In this document: in pieces, positions 54,854 to 64,000 of the stretch
Position numbering within the stretch: the first letter of the stretch is position 1
How the letters are laid out: every line of letters starts with the position of its first letter
Assembly: GCF_008711285.1 (NCBI RefSeq)
Contig: NZ_VXDC01000007.1
Location: 124,001 to 188,000 of the forward strand
DNA from: Roseibium aquae
GTDB lineage: Bacteria > Pseudomonadota > Alphaproteobacteria > Rhizobiales > Stappiaceae
DNA length: 64,000 bases
Direction of reading: 5' to 3'
Position numbers and translations under genes: made by a program
Notes under the pieces: model-generated
The model's database searches: none
Seen by the model: only the letters and a program-made list of their open reading frames with translations
What the model was told of the DNA's origin: nothing

Positions 54854-56260
54854 GTGAAATACTTCAGCACCCGCGGCGATGCGCCTACGCTCGACTTTTC
54901 CGATGTACTGTTACAAGGACTGGCACGGGACGGCGGCTTGTATCTGCCACAGGAATGGCCGCAACTCGATGCAAAGACCATCGCGTCTTTCGCGGGCCGC
55001 CCGTATCACGAAGTGGCCTATGAGGTAATCCGGCCATTCGTCGGAAACAGCATTGCCGACCCGGCCCTGCGGTCCATGATCCGGCAGGCTTATGATAGTT
55101 TCCGGCACCCGGCGGTGACGCCCCTGGTTCAGTTGGGGCCGAACCGGTTCGTGATGGAGTTGTTCCACGGTCCGACGCTGGCTTTCAAGGATGTGGCAAT
55201 GCAGCTCCTGGGGCTGCTGATGGACCATGTCCTGGCCGAACGCGGCATGCGCGCGACCATCGTCGGGGCCACATCCGGCGACACGGGCGGGGCCGCCATC
55301 GAGGCCTTCCGGGGCCGCGAGCGAACGGATATCTTCATTCTGTTCCCCGATGGCAAAGTATCTTCCGTTCAGCGGCGTCAAATGACCACGCCAAGCGAGC
55401 CGAATGTGCACGCGCTGGCGCTCACCGGCAATTTCGATGACTGCCAGGCCATCGTGAAGGGGATGTTTAATCATTTCGCCTTCCGGGACCGCGTGGCCCT
55501 GTCCGGGGTCAACTCGATCAACTGGGCGCGGATCCTGGCGCAGATCGTCTATTATTTCGTCTCGGCCGCCGCCCTTGGGGCTCCGCACCGGCCCGTGTCC
55601 TTCACGGTGCCAACCGGGAATTTCGGTGACATATTCGCCGGCTACGCGGCACGGAAGATGGGTCTGCCGGTCGACCGCCTCGTGATCGCGACCAACAGGA
55701 ACGACATCCTGGCCCGGTGTCTCGAAACCGGCCGGTATGAGACCCAGGGCGTGACCGCGACGATGTCACCATCCATGGACATCCAGGTTTCGTCGAATTT
55801 CGAGCGCCTGTTGAGCGAGGCGACCGGGCATGACGGGCAAACCGTGCGGCGGATGATGCAGCAGCTCGGCCAGTCGGGCAGCTTTGCCATTCCCGAACCC
55901 GCGCTTGCGGAGATCAGGTCCCTTTTCGATGCCGGCCGCAGCGACGAGGAAGCGACCGCAGCGCGGATCAAGTCGACCTTGGCGGATGCCGGCTATTTGC
56001 TGGATCCGCACACCGCTATCGGCGTTGAAGTTGCCGGGATTTTTGAGACACCGCAGGTCCCCATGGTGGTTCTGGGCACGGCCCACCCGGCCAAGTTCCC
56101 GGACGCGGTCGAAGCGGCCTGCGGCGTCCGGCCGGCGCTGCCGGAAAACCTTCAGCCGATGATGAGCGCGGAGGAGCGCCAGCAAATCCTGCCAGCCGAC
56201 CAGACGGCGGTTGAGAGCTACATAGAAGAACATGCGCGCGCCGTGCGCAGCGGGGTCTAG
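54854..56260 (+). CDS. thrC: Threonine synthase
   Basis: 468 residues from the GTG at 54854, giving MKYFSTRGDAPTLDFSDVLL; AAGGGG lies four bases upstream. A PLP enzyme that turns O-phosphohomoserine into threonine. The PLP Lys is in FHGPTLAFKDVAMQ, the phosphate-binding region is ATSGDTGGAAIEA, and PTGNFGDIFAGYAA is typical. The length marks the long class-2 form common in proteobacteria. An M16 protease gene begins two bases after its stop. The preceding enzyme, homoserine kinase, is encoded at 62610. Confidence 0.97.
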   Translation: MKYFSTRGDAPTLDFSDVLLQGLARDGGLYLPQEWPQLDAKTIASFAGRPYHEVAYEVIRPFVGNSIADPALRSMIRQAYDSFRHPAVTPLVQLGPNRFVMELFHGPTLAFKDVAMQLLGLLMDHVLAERGMRATIVGATSGDTGGAAIEAFRGRERTDIFILFPDGKVSSVQRRQMTTPSEPNVHALALTGNFDDCQAIVKGMFNHFAFRDRVALSGVNSINWARILAQIVYYFVSAAALGAPHRPVSFTVPTGNFGDIFAGYAARKMGLPVDRLVIATNRNDILARCLETGRYETQGVTATMSPSMDIQVSSNFERLLSEATGHDGQTVRRMMQQLGQSGSFAIPEPALAEIRSLFDAGRSDEEATAARIKSTLADAGYLLDPHTAIGVEVAGIFETPQVPMVVLGTAHPAKFPDAVEAACGVRPALPENLQPMMSAEERQQILPADQTAVESYIEEHARAVRSGV

Positions 56261-56262
56261 GA

Positions 56263-57549
56263 ATGGAAGTCAGAACCACCGTCCTCGACAACGGGATCAC
56301 CGTTGTGACCGACCGGATGCCACATCTCAAAACCGTTGCTCTCGGTGTTTGGGTGAAGACCGGTTCCCGGTCGGAAAACCTTGATCAGAACGGGATTACC
56401 CACCTGCTGGAGCATATGGCCTTCAAGGGAACCGCGTCGCGCTCGGCGCGCCGGATCGCGGAAGAGATTGAAGCGGTTGGCGGTGAACTGAACGCATCGA
56501 CCAGCATCGAGCACACCAACTACTATGCGCGGGTCCTGGCGGAAGACGTGCCCCTTGCGGTCGATCTGCTTGCCGATATCTTGCAGAATTCGGCCTTCGA
56601 CAAGGAGGAACTGCGCCGCGAGCAGCACGTGATCCTTCAGGAAATCGGCGCGGCGGCGGACAGCCCGGAAGATCTCGCTTTCGACTTTTTCCAGGCAGCC
56701 GCCTGGCCCGACCAGCCGATTGGACGGCCGATCCTGGGAACGCCCGAAACGGTGCTGAGCTTTTCGGAGGACGCGCTGCACAGCTACCTGAAACAGCGCT
56801 ACCGCGGCCCGGACCTGGTGTTGTCGGCGGCCGGCGCTGTTGACCATGATCAGATCGTGGCGCTGGCGGAAGAAAAGTTCGACAAGATCGAAGCTGGGCC
56901 CGCCGAGACGGAAAGCCCGGCGCGGTACCGCGGCGGAGAGCGCCGGGCCGTCAAGGACCTGATGGAAGCCCAGATCCTGATCGGGTTCGAGGGGCGTCCC
57001 TACAAATCGCGGGACTACTATGCCGTCCAGATCCTCGCCTCTGTCCTTGGCGGCGGTATGTCTTCGCGCTTGTTTCAGGAAATTCGCGAAAAGCATGGGC
57101 TATGCTACGCGATCTACAGTTTCCACTGGGCGTTCTCGGACACCGGGTTGTTTGGCCTTCATGCGGCCACCAGCCGCGAGGACGTGCCCGCGCTCATGCC
57201 GATGATCTTGGATGAATTGCGGTCCGCCGGGGAAACGATATCGGACGCGGAAGTGGCGCGCTCACGGGCCCAGATCCGGGCCGGTCTGATGATGGCTCTG
57301 GAAAGCCCGGCCGCCCGCGCCGGTCAGATCGCGCGCCAGATCCTGGTGCACGGCCGGGTGCTCACGCTTGACGAAGTGTCGGCCCGGATCGAGGCTGTGA
57401 CCAGCGCCGATATCCGGCGGGTGGCGCAGGAGACGTTCTTGAACAGCGTTCCGACATTGTCTGTGGTCGGCCCCGTGGAGGACGTGATGAGCGCGTCTGA
57501 TATCGCCAGTTACCTGAGCACGCCCGTCTTGCGTGCCGCGTCCATGTAG
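56263..57549 (+). CDS. M16 processing-peptidase-like metalloprotease
   Basis: 428 residues with no signal peptide, so cytoplasmic. The zinc motif is His-Leu-Leu-Glu-His in THLLEHMAFKGT, with GGELNASTSIEHTNYYARVL and RGPDLVLSAAG following; the second half has ASVLGGGMSSRLFQEIREKHGLCYAIYS. It is closest in form to the beta subunit of the mitochondrial processing peptidase, and such genes next to thrC are common in alphaproteobacteria. The thrC stop and this ATG are two bases apart. Its natural substrate is unknown. It is the third M16 gene in the window. Confidence 0.92.
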   Translation: MEVRTTVLDNGITVVTDRMPHLKTVALGVWVKTGSRSENLDQNGITHLLEHMAFKGTASRSARRIAEEIEAVGGELNASTSIEHTNYYARVLAEDVPLAVDLLADILQNSAFDKEELRREQHVILQEIGAAADSPEDLAFDFFQAAAWPDQPIGRPILGTPETVLSFSEDALHSYLKQRYRGPDLVLSAAGAVDHDQIVALAEEKFDKIEAGPAETESPARYRGGERRAVKDLMEAQILIGFEGRPYKSRDYYAVQILASVLGGGMSSRLFQEIREKHGLCYAIYSFHWAFSDTGLFGLHAATSREDVPALMPMILDELRSAGETISDAEVARSRAQIRAGLMMALESPAARAGQIARQILVHGRVLTLDEVSARIEAVTSADIRRVAQETFLNSVPTLSVVGPVEDVMSASDIASYLSTPVLRAASM

Positions 57550-57563
57550 GGGCGGAGGGGCGC

Positions 57564-58202
57564 ATGGCGTTGCTTCGGGCCTCCCTGGCAATGGATGCTG
57601 ATCCGCGCGTTGAAAACGAGACTTATTATCTGCGTCCGCCGGTCATGTCGGACTTTCCCGCCTGGGCGGCCTTGAGGGCCGGCAGCCGGGAGTTCTTGAA
57701 GCCTTGGGAGCCGATCTGGCCCAAGGACGATTTGACCAAGGCCGGCTTCCGGCGGCGTCTGCGCCGGTATGCCAGGGAACGGCGCGAGGGCCGAAGCCAT
57801 CCCTTCTTGTTGTTTCACCGCCGCTCTGACGAGCTGCTCGGCGGCCTGACCCTGTCGAACATCCGCCGGGGCGTCAGCCAGAGCGTCACGCTCGGCTATT
57901 GGATGGGCGCGCCTTACGCGGGCCGCGGGCACATGTCGGCGGCCGTGTCCTTGGTTTTGCCGTTTTGTTTTGACGTGCTGAACCTTCACCGGGTGGAGGC
58001 TGCCTGCCTGCCGCATAATCACCGATCGATCCGGCTTCTGGAGAACGCCGGGTTCCGCCGGGAAGGCTATGCGCGCAGCTATCTGCTGATCGATGGAGCG
58101 TGGCAGGACCATCTTCTGTTTTCGTGTTTGGCCGAGGACCATGCCCTGGCGGTTTCCGGCCATGCGCCGGGAGCCGGGGGCAAACTGAAAGATTTCTTGT
58201 GA
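57564..58202 (+). CDS. GNAT family N-acetyltransferase, RimJ-like
   Basis: 212 residues. The GNAT core reads RPPVMSDFPAWAALR near the start, SVTLGYWMGAPYAGRGHMSAAV for the acetyl-CoA loop, and HNHRSIRLLENAGFRREGYARSYLLIDGAWQDHLLFS, the RimJ/RimL end. These acetylate protein N-termini (such as ribosomal protein S5) or other amines; the target is not evident. GGAGG lies five bases before the ATG. It forms a tight run with the M16 gene before and the EAL gene after. Confidence 0.88.
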   Translation: MALLRASLAMDADPRVENETYYLRPPVMSDFPAWAALRAGSREFLKPWEPIWPKDDLTKAGFRRRLRRYARERREGRSHPFLLFHRRSDELLGGLTLSNIRRGVSQSVTLGYWMGAPYAGRGHMSAAVSLVLPFCFDVLNLHRVEAACLPHNHRSIRLLENAGFRREGYARSYLLIDGAWQDHLLFSCLAEDHALAVSGHAPGAGGKLKDFL

Positions 58203-58203
58203 C

Positions 58204-61146
58204 ATGGCCCGCAAACCGATAGTTCTTCGCCCCATGTCGAGAGTTTGGTCAAAGTTGAATAAAATCGGGGCCACCGCATTCGTTTGCCTGGCTTTTTTTA
58301 CCTGCGCGCTGAGCTATTCCGATCCTGCGAATGCCCTCGAGCCGATCCCGGTTCCCGCTGATATCGACGCTGTTGATCTGACGGAGTCCGTGGATATTCA
58401 CGAAGATGCCGGACCGCTTCTGCGGGTCTCCACGGCTCCGGGGGCGGACGGGATCGTGCGCCGCATCGAAGTGCCCTCGCGCGACGGCAGCAGCCGTAGC
58501 TGGGCCGTGTTTGCCTTGGCGAACACGGGTGACGAGCAGATCGACCGCCTGTTGGTGGCTCCCTACTTCCAGCTCGTTGAATCGAAACTGTTCTGGCCGG
58601 ACCTCGGGTCCTCCCGTATCCGTGCCATCACGCCAAGCCAGGGCATTGCTCCCGTTCGGGAAAAAAGCCTGGAGGCCGATGTCTTCCTGATCACGCTCGA
58701 CCCCGGCGCGGTCGTGACATTCGTTGCGGAATTGACCACCGCCGAGCTGCCGCAACTGCGGTTGTGGAAACCGGACGTGTATAAGGAGACCGTCAACGGT
58801 TACTCCCTGTACCGGGGCATCATTCTCGGCATTTCGGGCTTGCTGGCCCTTTTCCTGACGATTTTGTTCGTCGTCAAGGGAACGGTCATGTTCCCGGCAA
58901 CCGCCGCGCTGGCCTGGGCGGTTCTGGCCTATCTGTGTATTGATTTCGGCTTCTGGAGCCTCGTGTTCAATCTGGAACAGGGAGAAGATCAGCTGTACCG
59001 CGCCGGTGCCGAAGTTCTGCTGGCCGCCAGTCTGATCATCTTTCTCTATGCCTATCTCAATCTCAACCGCTGGAACATCCACTACTCCCATCTGGCGCTG
59101 ACGACCCTGGTGCTGCTTCTGGGATTGGTCGGTGTCGCGGTTTGGGATCCGTCTATCGCCGCCGGCATCGCCCGGCTGTCCCTCGGCATCATCGGCATGC
59201 TTGGCTTCGTGACCATCCTGGTCCTGGCGTTCCAGGGCTACGACCGGGCGATCCTGCTGATTCCGACCTGGTTCCTGCTCATTGCCTGGCTTGTCGGGGC
59301 CGGCATGACGATCACGGGCGCGCTGGACAACGACATCGTTCAACCCGCGCTCGGCGGCGGTCTGGTGCTTATCGTTCTGCTCATTGGGTTCACGGTCATG
59401 CAGCACGCCTTCGCCGGCGGTGCCATCGCGCAGGGCCTGATCTCGGATGTGGAGCGCCGGGCGCTCGCCCTGACAGGGGCCGGCGATATTATTTGGGACT
59501 GGGATATCGACCGTGACCGGATCTATACGGGCAATGAGGTCGAGGAGTTGTTGAACCTCAGGCGCGGAACCCTGGAAGGTCCGGCCCGGGATTGGCTGGA
59601 AATCCTTCACCCGCAGGACAGGGACAGGTTCCGGGCCACGTTGGACGCGGTGATCGATCAGCGGCGCGGCAAGATTGTCCAGACATTCCGGCTGCGGTCG
59701 GAAGACGGTCACTTCCGGTGGTTCAGGCTCAGAGCCCGGCCTATCGTGGGAGCCGACGGTGAGGTGATCCGGTGCGTTGGGACCTTGCTGGACGTGACCG
59801 AGGAACGGATGGCGGAAGAGCGCCTTCTTCATGACGCCGTCCACGACAATCTCACCGGCCTTGCGAACCGGGAATTGTTCATGGACCGCCTGCGCTCGGC
59901 GGTTGCGCAGGCGCGGGCGGATGAAAGCGGCGCCAAGCCGACCGTGGTGATGCTGAATGTCGACCGCTTCAAACAGGTCAATGACAGCATCGGCCTGTCG
60001 GCCGGCGACAGCATCCTGCTGACGGTGGCCCGCCGCTTGGGCCGCCTGATCGGCCAGCAGGACGCCCTGGCGCGCATCAATGGCGACCAGTACGGCATCC
60101 TCATCCTGTCGGAGCGCGAGCCGGACCGGATCGTCGCCTTGGTGGACAGCCTGCGCAAGGCGGTCCGGTCGCCGATCACATTCGGAGAGCGCGAGATCTT
60201 TCTGACCTGTTCTGCCGGTATTGCGCTTTACGAGGGCGGGAAGCAGGCGGTCGAGGATCTCGTGACCAACGCGGAGATCGCGCTCAACCACGCCAAGCGC
60301 CTGGGCGGCGACCGCCAGGAGGTTTTCCGGCCGATCCTGCGCCCGTTGGGCAAGAACGTGATCGATCTGGAAAGCGACCTGCGCGAGGCGATCAAGAAGG
60401 AGAGCCTCGGCGTTTTCTTCCAGCCGATCGTCCGTCTCGAGGACCAGACGATTGCCGGCTTCGAGGTGCTGGCGCGCTGGCAGCATCCCAAGCGCGGGAA
60501 GATCGCGCCCAGCGAATTCATTCCGATTGCCGAGCAGTCCGGATTGATCAACGAACTGGGCACCTACATGCTGGAAAAGGCGGCGCAGCAACTGGCGTTC
60601 TGGCAAAAGGAACTGCCGCGCACCATTCCCCTGTTCGTTTCGGTGAACCTTTCATCGCGGCAATTGCTCAAGCACGACCTGATCAACGACGTGAAGGCCG
60701 TCCTCTCCCGCTCGTCGCTCGCGCCTGGAACGTTGAAGCTGGAATTGACCGAGTCGGTTGTGATGTCCAATCCCGAATACTCGTCAAAGGTGCTGGAGCG
60801 CCTTCGCGGTCTTGGCGCCGGATTGTCCCTGGATGACTTCGGGACCGGCCATTCCTCGCTGTCCTATCTCCAGAGGTTCCCGTTTGACACGATCAAGATC
60901 GACCAGTCCTTCGTGAAGCCGAATGGCCAGTCGGCCCGGCCGATCCTGTTGCGGACCATCGTGGCCATGGGCAAGGATCTTGGGATGTCCATCGTGGCGG
61001 AGGGCGCGGAGAATGAGGCGGATGCGCTGGAACTGTATCAGCTCGGGTGCGAATTTGCCCAGGGCTACTTCTTCGGCCATGCCATGTCGGCGGACGAGGC
61101 CACGAAAGTGCTGAGGCAGGTCCCCGTCGAGGCGGCGGCCTCCTGA
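58204..61146 (+). CDS. 7TM sensor with PAS, degenerate GGDEF and EAL domains
   Basis: 980 residues. A signal or anchor helix (about 22-44) precedes an extracytoplasmic 7TMR-DISM-type domain (about 50-195), then seven membrane helices (about 200-410), a PAS domain (about 425-545), GGDEF (about 550-705) and EAL (about 715-975). The GGDEF site reads NGDQY, so c-di-GMP synthesis is unlikely and GTP-sensing control is possible. The EAL side looks active: EVLARW (a functional EVL variant), VNLSSRQL and LDDFGTGHSSL. The net role is probably c-di-GMP breakdown in response to a membrane or periplasmic signal. The ATG follows the GNAT stop by one base. Confidence 0.92.
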   Translation: MARKPIVLRPMSRVWSKLNKIGATAFVCLAFFTCALSYSDPANALEPIPVPADIDAVDLTESVDIHEDAGPLLRVSTAPGADGIVRRIEVPSRDGSSRSWAVFALANTGDEQIDRLLVAPYFQLVESKLFWPDLGSSRIRAITPSQGIAPVREKSLEADVFLITLDPGAVVTFVAELTTAELPQLRLWKPDVYKETVNGYSLYRGIILGISGLLALFLTILFVVKGTVMFPATAALAWAVLAYLCIDFGFWSLVFNLEQGEDQLYRAGAEVLLAASLIIFLYAYLNLNRWNIHYSHLALTTLVLLLGLVGVAVWDPSIAAGIARLSLGIIGMLGFVTILVLAFQGYDRAILLIPTWFLLIAWLVGAGMTITGALDNDIVQPALGGGLVLIVLLIGFTVMQHAFAGGAIAQGLISDVERRALALTGAGDIIWDWDIDRDRIYTGNEVEELLNLRRGTLEGPARDWLEILHPQDRDRFRATLDAVIDQRRGKIVQTFRLRSEDGHFRWFRLRARPIVGADGEVIRCVGTLLDVTEERMAEERLLHDAVHDNLTGLANRELFMDRLRSAVAQARADESGAKPTVVMLNVDRFKQVNDSIGLSAGDSILLTVARRLGRLIGQQDALARINGDQYGILILSEREPDRIVALVDSLRKAVRSPITFGEREIFLTCSAGIALYEGGKQAVEDLVTNAEIALNHAKRLGGDRQEVFRPILRPLGKNVIDLESDLREAIKKESLGVFFQPIVRLEDQTIAGFEVLARWQHPKRGKIAPSEFIPIAEQSGLINELGTYMLEKAAQQLAFWQKELPRTIPLFVSVNLSSRQLLKHDLINDVKAVLSRSSLAPGTLKLELTESVVMSNPEYSSKVLERLRGLGAGLSLDDFGTGHSSLSYLQRFPFDTIKIDQSFVKPNGQSARPILLRTIVAMGKDLGMSIVAEGAENEADALELYQLGCEFAQGYFFGHAMSADEATKVLRQVPVEAAAS

Positions 61147-61207
61147 ACGCTGCCAAAGCAGCCGGCACCGGACCACCCCGCTTATGGGTTGTCAGCGGCG
61201 GCTGTTT

Positions 61208-62146
61208 TCAGGGCACCACGATCTGCAGGCAGGCCGGGGCGGCTTCGATCTCGACTGGCGTGGTGCCATAGGGATCGCCGTCGATCTGAAGGGCGACGGG
61301 AGAGACCGATGTAATCGTTGCCCGGGTGATCGGCATCAAAAGGGCGCCCGGCTCCTTGTTCAAACGCCCGCGAACGAGGGCGAGGGAGAACCGCAGCATC
61401 GACCACGGGCTGTCGTGTTTCAACAGGATCAGGTGAAGCCCCGGCCGGCAGACCGATTCCTCTCGGGTCAGGCAGAAGGGACCGCCATAGTATTTGCCGT
61501 TGGTGGCGATCACCATCTTGGCGTTGTAGGACCGCCCGTTCGTGTGGACCTGCAGATCGGTGGTTTTCCGGCGAAAGCCGATTCTGATCGCGGAGAGCAC
61601 ATAGGCCAGCTTGCCGAAGCGGCGTTTGAGCGCGAGCGGCAAGGCATGAACGACCTCCGCATCGAAGCCGGCTGACGCCATCAAGACGAATGGCCGCCCA
61701 TTGGCCAGACCGGCATGGAGCGGCCGGGTCTTGCCTTTGCTCAGCGTATCGCTGATCGCGCCGGGATCTGCCGGCAGTTTGAGTTCATGCGCCAGGACGT
61801 TGGCGGTGCCGAAGGGAACAAGACAAAGCGCGGGGGGCTTGGGATGGTCCTGAAGCCCCGTCATCGCCTCGTTCACGGACCCGTCGCCGCCCGCGATCAC
61901 AAGCACATCCACATCGAGATCCGGGTCGGAGCAGACCTCGCCGATCTCTCCGGCATGACTTGTCAGCCGGAATTCGGCATCGACATCCAGCCGGGACAGG
62001 TTCTCCCGGACCGCCTCAAGAACCTTGGGCCGGTAACCGCCGGCTGTCGGGTTGGCCAGGACCAGGATCCGCTGCCGGTTCCGCTTCATGCCGCTTTCCG
62101 CCGCGGACCGTTCGGTGCCGGTCGGGTTGGACCATTCGGCTTTCAT
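61208..62146 (-). CDS. Diacylglycerol kinase family lipid kinase
   Basis: 312 residues from the ATG at 62146, which shares a base with the rnhA stop (TGATG); CGGGGA lies six bases upstream. The DAGK catalytic domain has the ATP loop GGDGSVNEAMTG and VPFGTANVLAHEL, and the C-terminal domain has DGDPYGTTPVEI. Such enzymes phosphorylate diacylglycerol or related lipids at the inner membrane. It is convergent with the EAL gene and last in a minus-strand run with rnhA, thrB and ispH. Confidence 0.9.
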   Translation of the reverse strand: MKAEWSNPTGTERSAAESGMKRNRQRILVLANPTAGGYRPKVLEAVRENLSRLDVDAEFRLTSHAGEIGEVCSDPDLDVDVLVIAGGDGSVNEAMTGLQDHPKPPALCLVPFGTANVLAHELKLPADPGAISDTLSKGKTRPLHAGLANGRPFVLMASAGFDAEVVHALPLALKRRFGKLAYVLSAIRIGFRRKTTDLQVHTNGRSYNAKMVIATNGKYYGGPFCLTREESVCRPGLHLILLKHDSPWSMLRFSLALVRGRLNKEPGALLMPITRATITSVSPVALQIDGDPYGTTPVEIEAAPACLQIVVP

Positions 62147-62613
62147 CACACATCCCCGGATGTGCTCTGGCCCTTGAACGGGGCCATGCCCTGACGGGCC
62201 AGTTCATCCGCCCGCTCGTTGTCGGGATGACCCGCATGACCCTTCACCCAGTGCCAGGTGACGTCGTGGCGGCTGCGCGCTTCATCGAGGGCCTGCCAAA
62301 GATCGGCGTTCTTCACCGGTTTCTTGTCCGCCGTGCGCCATCCCCGGGCCTTCCAGCCGCCCATCCAGTCGGTGATGCCGCTGCGCACATAGGTGCTGTC
62401 CGTATAAAGGTCGACCGGACACGGGCGTTTCAGCGCGTTGAGCGCCTCGATTGCGGCCGTCAGTTCCATCCGGTTGTTGGTGGTGTTCGCCGCGCCGCCG
62501 TTCATCACCTTCTCATGCTCTCCGAAGCGCATGATCACGCCCCAGCCGCCGGGACCGGGGTTGCCGGAGCACGCACCATCGGTGAAGACCACAACGCGCG
62601 TTGCCTCGCTCAT
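62146..62613 (-). CDS. rnhA: Ribonuclease HI
   Basis: 155 residues. The four acidic metal-binding residues are recognisable: Asp in [16 protein letters not shown], Glu in [13 protein letters not shown], Asp in YTDSTYV and Asp in [11 protein letters not shown]. The handle region with WKARGWRT is present, as in E. coli. It degrades RNA in RNA-DNA hybrids. The ATG overlaps the thrB stop by four bases and the lipid kinase ATG overlaps its stop. Confidence 0.96.
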   Translation of the reverse strand: MSEATRVVVFTDGACSGNPGPGGWGVIMRFGEHEKVMNGGAANTTNNRMELTAAIEALNALKRPCPVDLYTDSTYVRSGITDWMGGWKARGWRTADKKPVKNADLWQALDEARSRHDVTWHWVKGHAGHPDNERADELARQGMAPFKGQSTSGDV

Positions 62614-63575
62614 GGGGACAGTCCGTAGGCACTGGCGGTTCCGACGGTCTGATGAAACCGCAGCTTCTTGACGTATTCCATCGGGTCCTTCGGGGTGACA
62701 AGCGCGCCCTCGGGAACGCTCAGCCAGTCGTAAAGGCGGGTGAGCAGGAAACGCAGGGCCGCGCCGCGGGCAAGCGTCGGCAAGCTGTCATATTCGCGGC
62801 GGCTCAACGACCGCACCTTTCCGTACCCGTTCAAGAGGGCGCGCGCTTTGGTGATGTTGAACGACAGATCCGTCTCGAAACACCACGCATTCAAGCAGAT
62901 GGCGATATCGTAGGCCAACTGATCGGAGCAGGCGAAATAGAAATCGATCAATCCCGACAGCTCTTCCCCCAGGAAGAACACATTGTCGGGAAAAAGGTCG
63001 GCGTGAATGATGCCGCGCGGCAGGTCGTCCGGCCAGGCGGCTTCGAGGTGATCCAGTTCGCGCACCACGAGATCGGAGAGGCCCGGGTGCACTTCGTCCG
63101 CCCGGTCCGCGCATTTTTCAAACAGCGGGCGCCAGCCCGCCAGGTCCAAGGCGTTGGCCCGCCGCATGTCGAAATCGGCGGCGGCCAGATGCATCCGGGC
63201 CATCGTCTGGCCAAGCTGCTCGCAATGAACGGGTTTGGGCCGCTTGACCCACATGCCATCGAGGAAGGTTACCAGCGCCGCCGGACGTTCCGCCAACGTT
63301 CCCAGAAGGGTGCCGGTCTTGTCGGGAACCGGCACCGGGCAGGAGATGTCCTTTGAGGCCAGATGATTGAGCAAATGGAGGAAAAACGGCAGATCCGCCG
63401 GGTCCACCCGCTTCTCGTAGAGCGTCAGAATGAAGTGGCCGGTCTGGGTGTGCACCAGGAAATTGGAGTTCTCGACGCCCTCGGCAATCCCTTTGAAGGA
63501 GAGCAGTCGGCCAATTTGATACTGATCGATGAAGGCGGAAAGCTCTTCATCGGCAACGTCTGTGTAAACTGCCAT
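62610..63575 (-). CDS. thrB: Homoserine kinase
   Basis: 321 residues of the aminoglycoside-phosphotransferase-like ThrB found in alphaproteobacteria and pseudomonads, not the GHMP type of E. coli. [11 protein letters not shown] near the N-terminus, the catalytic loop [13 protein letters not shown] and the Mg motif [18 protein letters not shown] identify it. It makes O-phosphohomoserine for the threonine synthase encoded at 54854. Its stop overlaps the rnhA start; ispH lies six bases upstream. Confidence 0.94.
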   Translation of the reverse strand: MAVYTDVADEELSAFIDQYQIGRLLSFKGIAEGVENSNFLVHTQTGHFILTLYEKRVDPADLPFFLHLLNHLASKDISCPVPVPDKTGTLLGTLAERPAALVTFLDGMWVKRPKPVHCEQLGQTMARMHLAAADFDMRRANALDLAGWRPLFEKCADRADEVHPGLSDLVVRELDHLEAAWPDDLPRGIIHADLFPDNVFFLGEELSGLIDFYFACSDQLAYDIAICLNAWCFETDLSFNITKARALLNGYGKVRSLSRREYDSLPTLARGAALRFLLTRLYDWLSVPEGALVTPKDPMEYVKKLRFHQTVGTASAYGLSP

Positions 63576-63581
63576 GTCCGA

Positions 63582-64000
63582 CTATCCGGCTGCCTGGGTC
63601 GATGGGTGCCCGGTTTGCCGCAATTCGCGGGGAAGGTTGAAGACCACGGTTTCGTCGGCCGTGCGGACCGTGTCGACCGTGACCGCGTACCGCTCCGCGA
63701 AGGCGCCGATAATCTCTTCGACCAAGGCTTCGGGCGCCGAGGCTCCGGCAGTCAGGCCCAGCGAGGAGATCCCATCGAACGCGTCCCAATCGATATCGGC
63801 GGCGCGTTGCACCAGGGCGGACACCCGGCAACCCTCGCGCTCCGCGACTTCGCGCAGACGCTGGGAGTTTGACGAATTCGGCGCACCGACAACGATCATC
63901 GCCTCGACCAGCGGAGCAACGGCCTTGACGGCTTCCTGGCGGTTTGTGGTCGCGTAGCAGATGTCTTCCTTGTGCGGGGCGACGATGTCCGGAAACCGCT
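63582..64000 (-). CDS. ispH: 4-hydroxy-3-methylbut-2-enyl diphosphate reductase, C-terminal part
   Basis: The visible 139 residues run from the right edge to the stop. They carry the last conserved iron-sulfur Cys with the substrate-binding motif in [12 protein letters not shown], then [13 protein letters not shown] and [14 protein letters not shown], which are diagnostic for IspH. It makes the isoprenoid precursors IPP and DMAPP in the last MEP-pathway step. The N-terminal part with the other two cluster Cys lies outside the window. The order ispH-thrB-rnhA is typical of Rhizobiales. Confidence 0.95.
   Translation of the reverse strand, partial: RFPDIVAPHKEDICYATTNRQEAVKAVAPLVEAMIVVGAPNSSNSQRLREVAEREGCRVSALVQRAADIDWDAFDGISSLGLTAGASAPEALVEEIIGAFAERYAVTVDTVRTADETVVFNLPRELRQTGHPSTQAAG

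Noticed and set aside
58249-60606. A 785-codon open frame on the minus strand
   Set aside because: It lies wholly antisense to the PAS-GGDEF-EAL gene. High G+C leaves long antisense frames open, and its translation is Gln/Arg/Asp-rich without a domain.

Overview
The window reads as a contiguous piece of chromosome from a G+C-rich alphaproteobacterium of the Hyphomicrobiales (Rhizobiales) type, perhaps Stappiaceae (Roseibium/Labrenzia-like). This rests on gene order and family membership: a Rhizobiales-type porin, the small families DUF4170, DUF2093, DUF983 and DUF6101, IalB, a CheY-CheZ pair, a TipF-like EAL protein, coxB-ctaD-ctaB-coxF-ctaG-coxC-DUF983-SURF1, and thrC followed by an M16 protease. 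The genus is inference. I see 57 supportable protein genes (two cut by the window edges). I see no tRNA, rRNA, CRISPR array, insertion sequence, prophage or integron.

1-9.3 kb: a secreted protein of unknown function (cut), a sigma-54 activator strikingly like Vibrio LuxO, a tail-anchored protein carrying a DNA-binding-like module, a TipF-like degenerate EAL protein, and an M16 protease pair (one catalytic, one non-catalytic) next to a lipoprotein. 9.3-14.9 kb: the minus-strand lspA-ileS pair, ribF and a MaoC-type hydratase. 15-25 kb: cheY-cheZ, a HAD hydrolase, mutL, a membrane-anchored alpha/beta hydrolase, a porin, tadA, rluB-rsmD and an MBL-fold protein. 25-35 kb: a small unknown protein, a patatin, a large GGDEF-EAL protein, an AT-rich gap, a fluoroacetate-dehalogenase-type hydrolase, purD, ubiA and DUF6101.

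35-43 kb: an envelope run, pmbA-cysQ-like-DUF4170-DUF374-waaA-lpxK, with DUF2093 opposite and tldD beyond. It makes Kdo-lipid A precursors and carries both subunits of the TldD/PmbA protease. 42.8-45.2 kb: a CPA2 antiporter and an IalB protein. 45.6-52.4 kb: the aa3-type cytochrome c oxidase operon, with structural subunits II, I and III, haem O synthesis, CuB insertion (CtaG), CoxF, DUF983 and SURF1. 52.5-64 kb: a peroxiredoxin and a DsbD-alpha-like protein, YqgE, thrC, an M16 protease, an acetyltransferase, a 7TM-PAS-GGDEF-EAL protein, then on the minus strand a lipid kinase, rnhA, thrB and ispH (cut).

Most of the window is core housekeeping and I do not see a clear new multi-gene system. 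The points most worth a second look are the LuxO-like regulator, a two-copy palindromic repeat with a conserved flank placed after genes, the dehalogenase with its whole catalytic and halide-binding set, the tail-anchored DNA-binding-like protein divergent from the TipF-like gene across a perfect inverted repeat, and a structured gap after that gene. Many start codons were moved from the longest open frame to the start with the best Shine-Dalgarno match; each entry says so.
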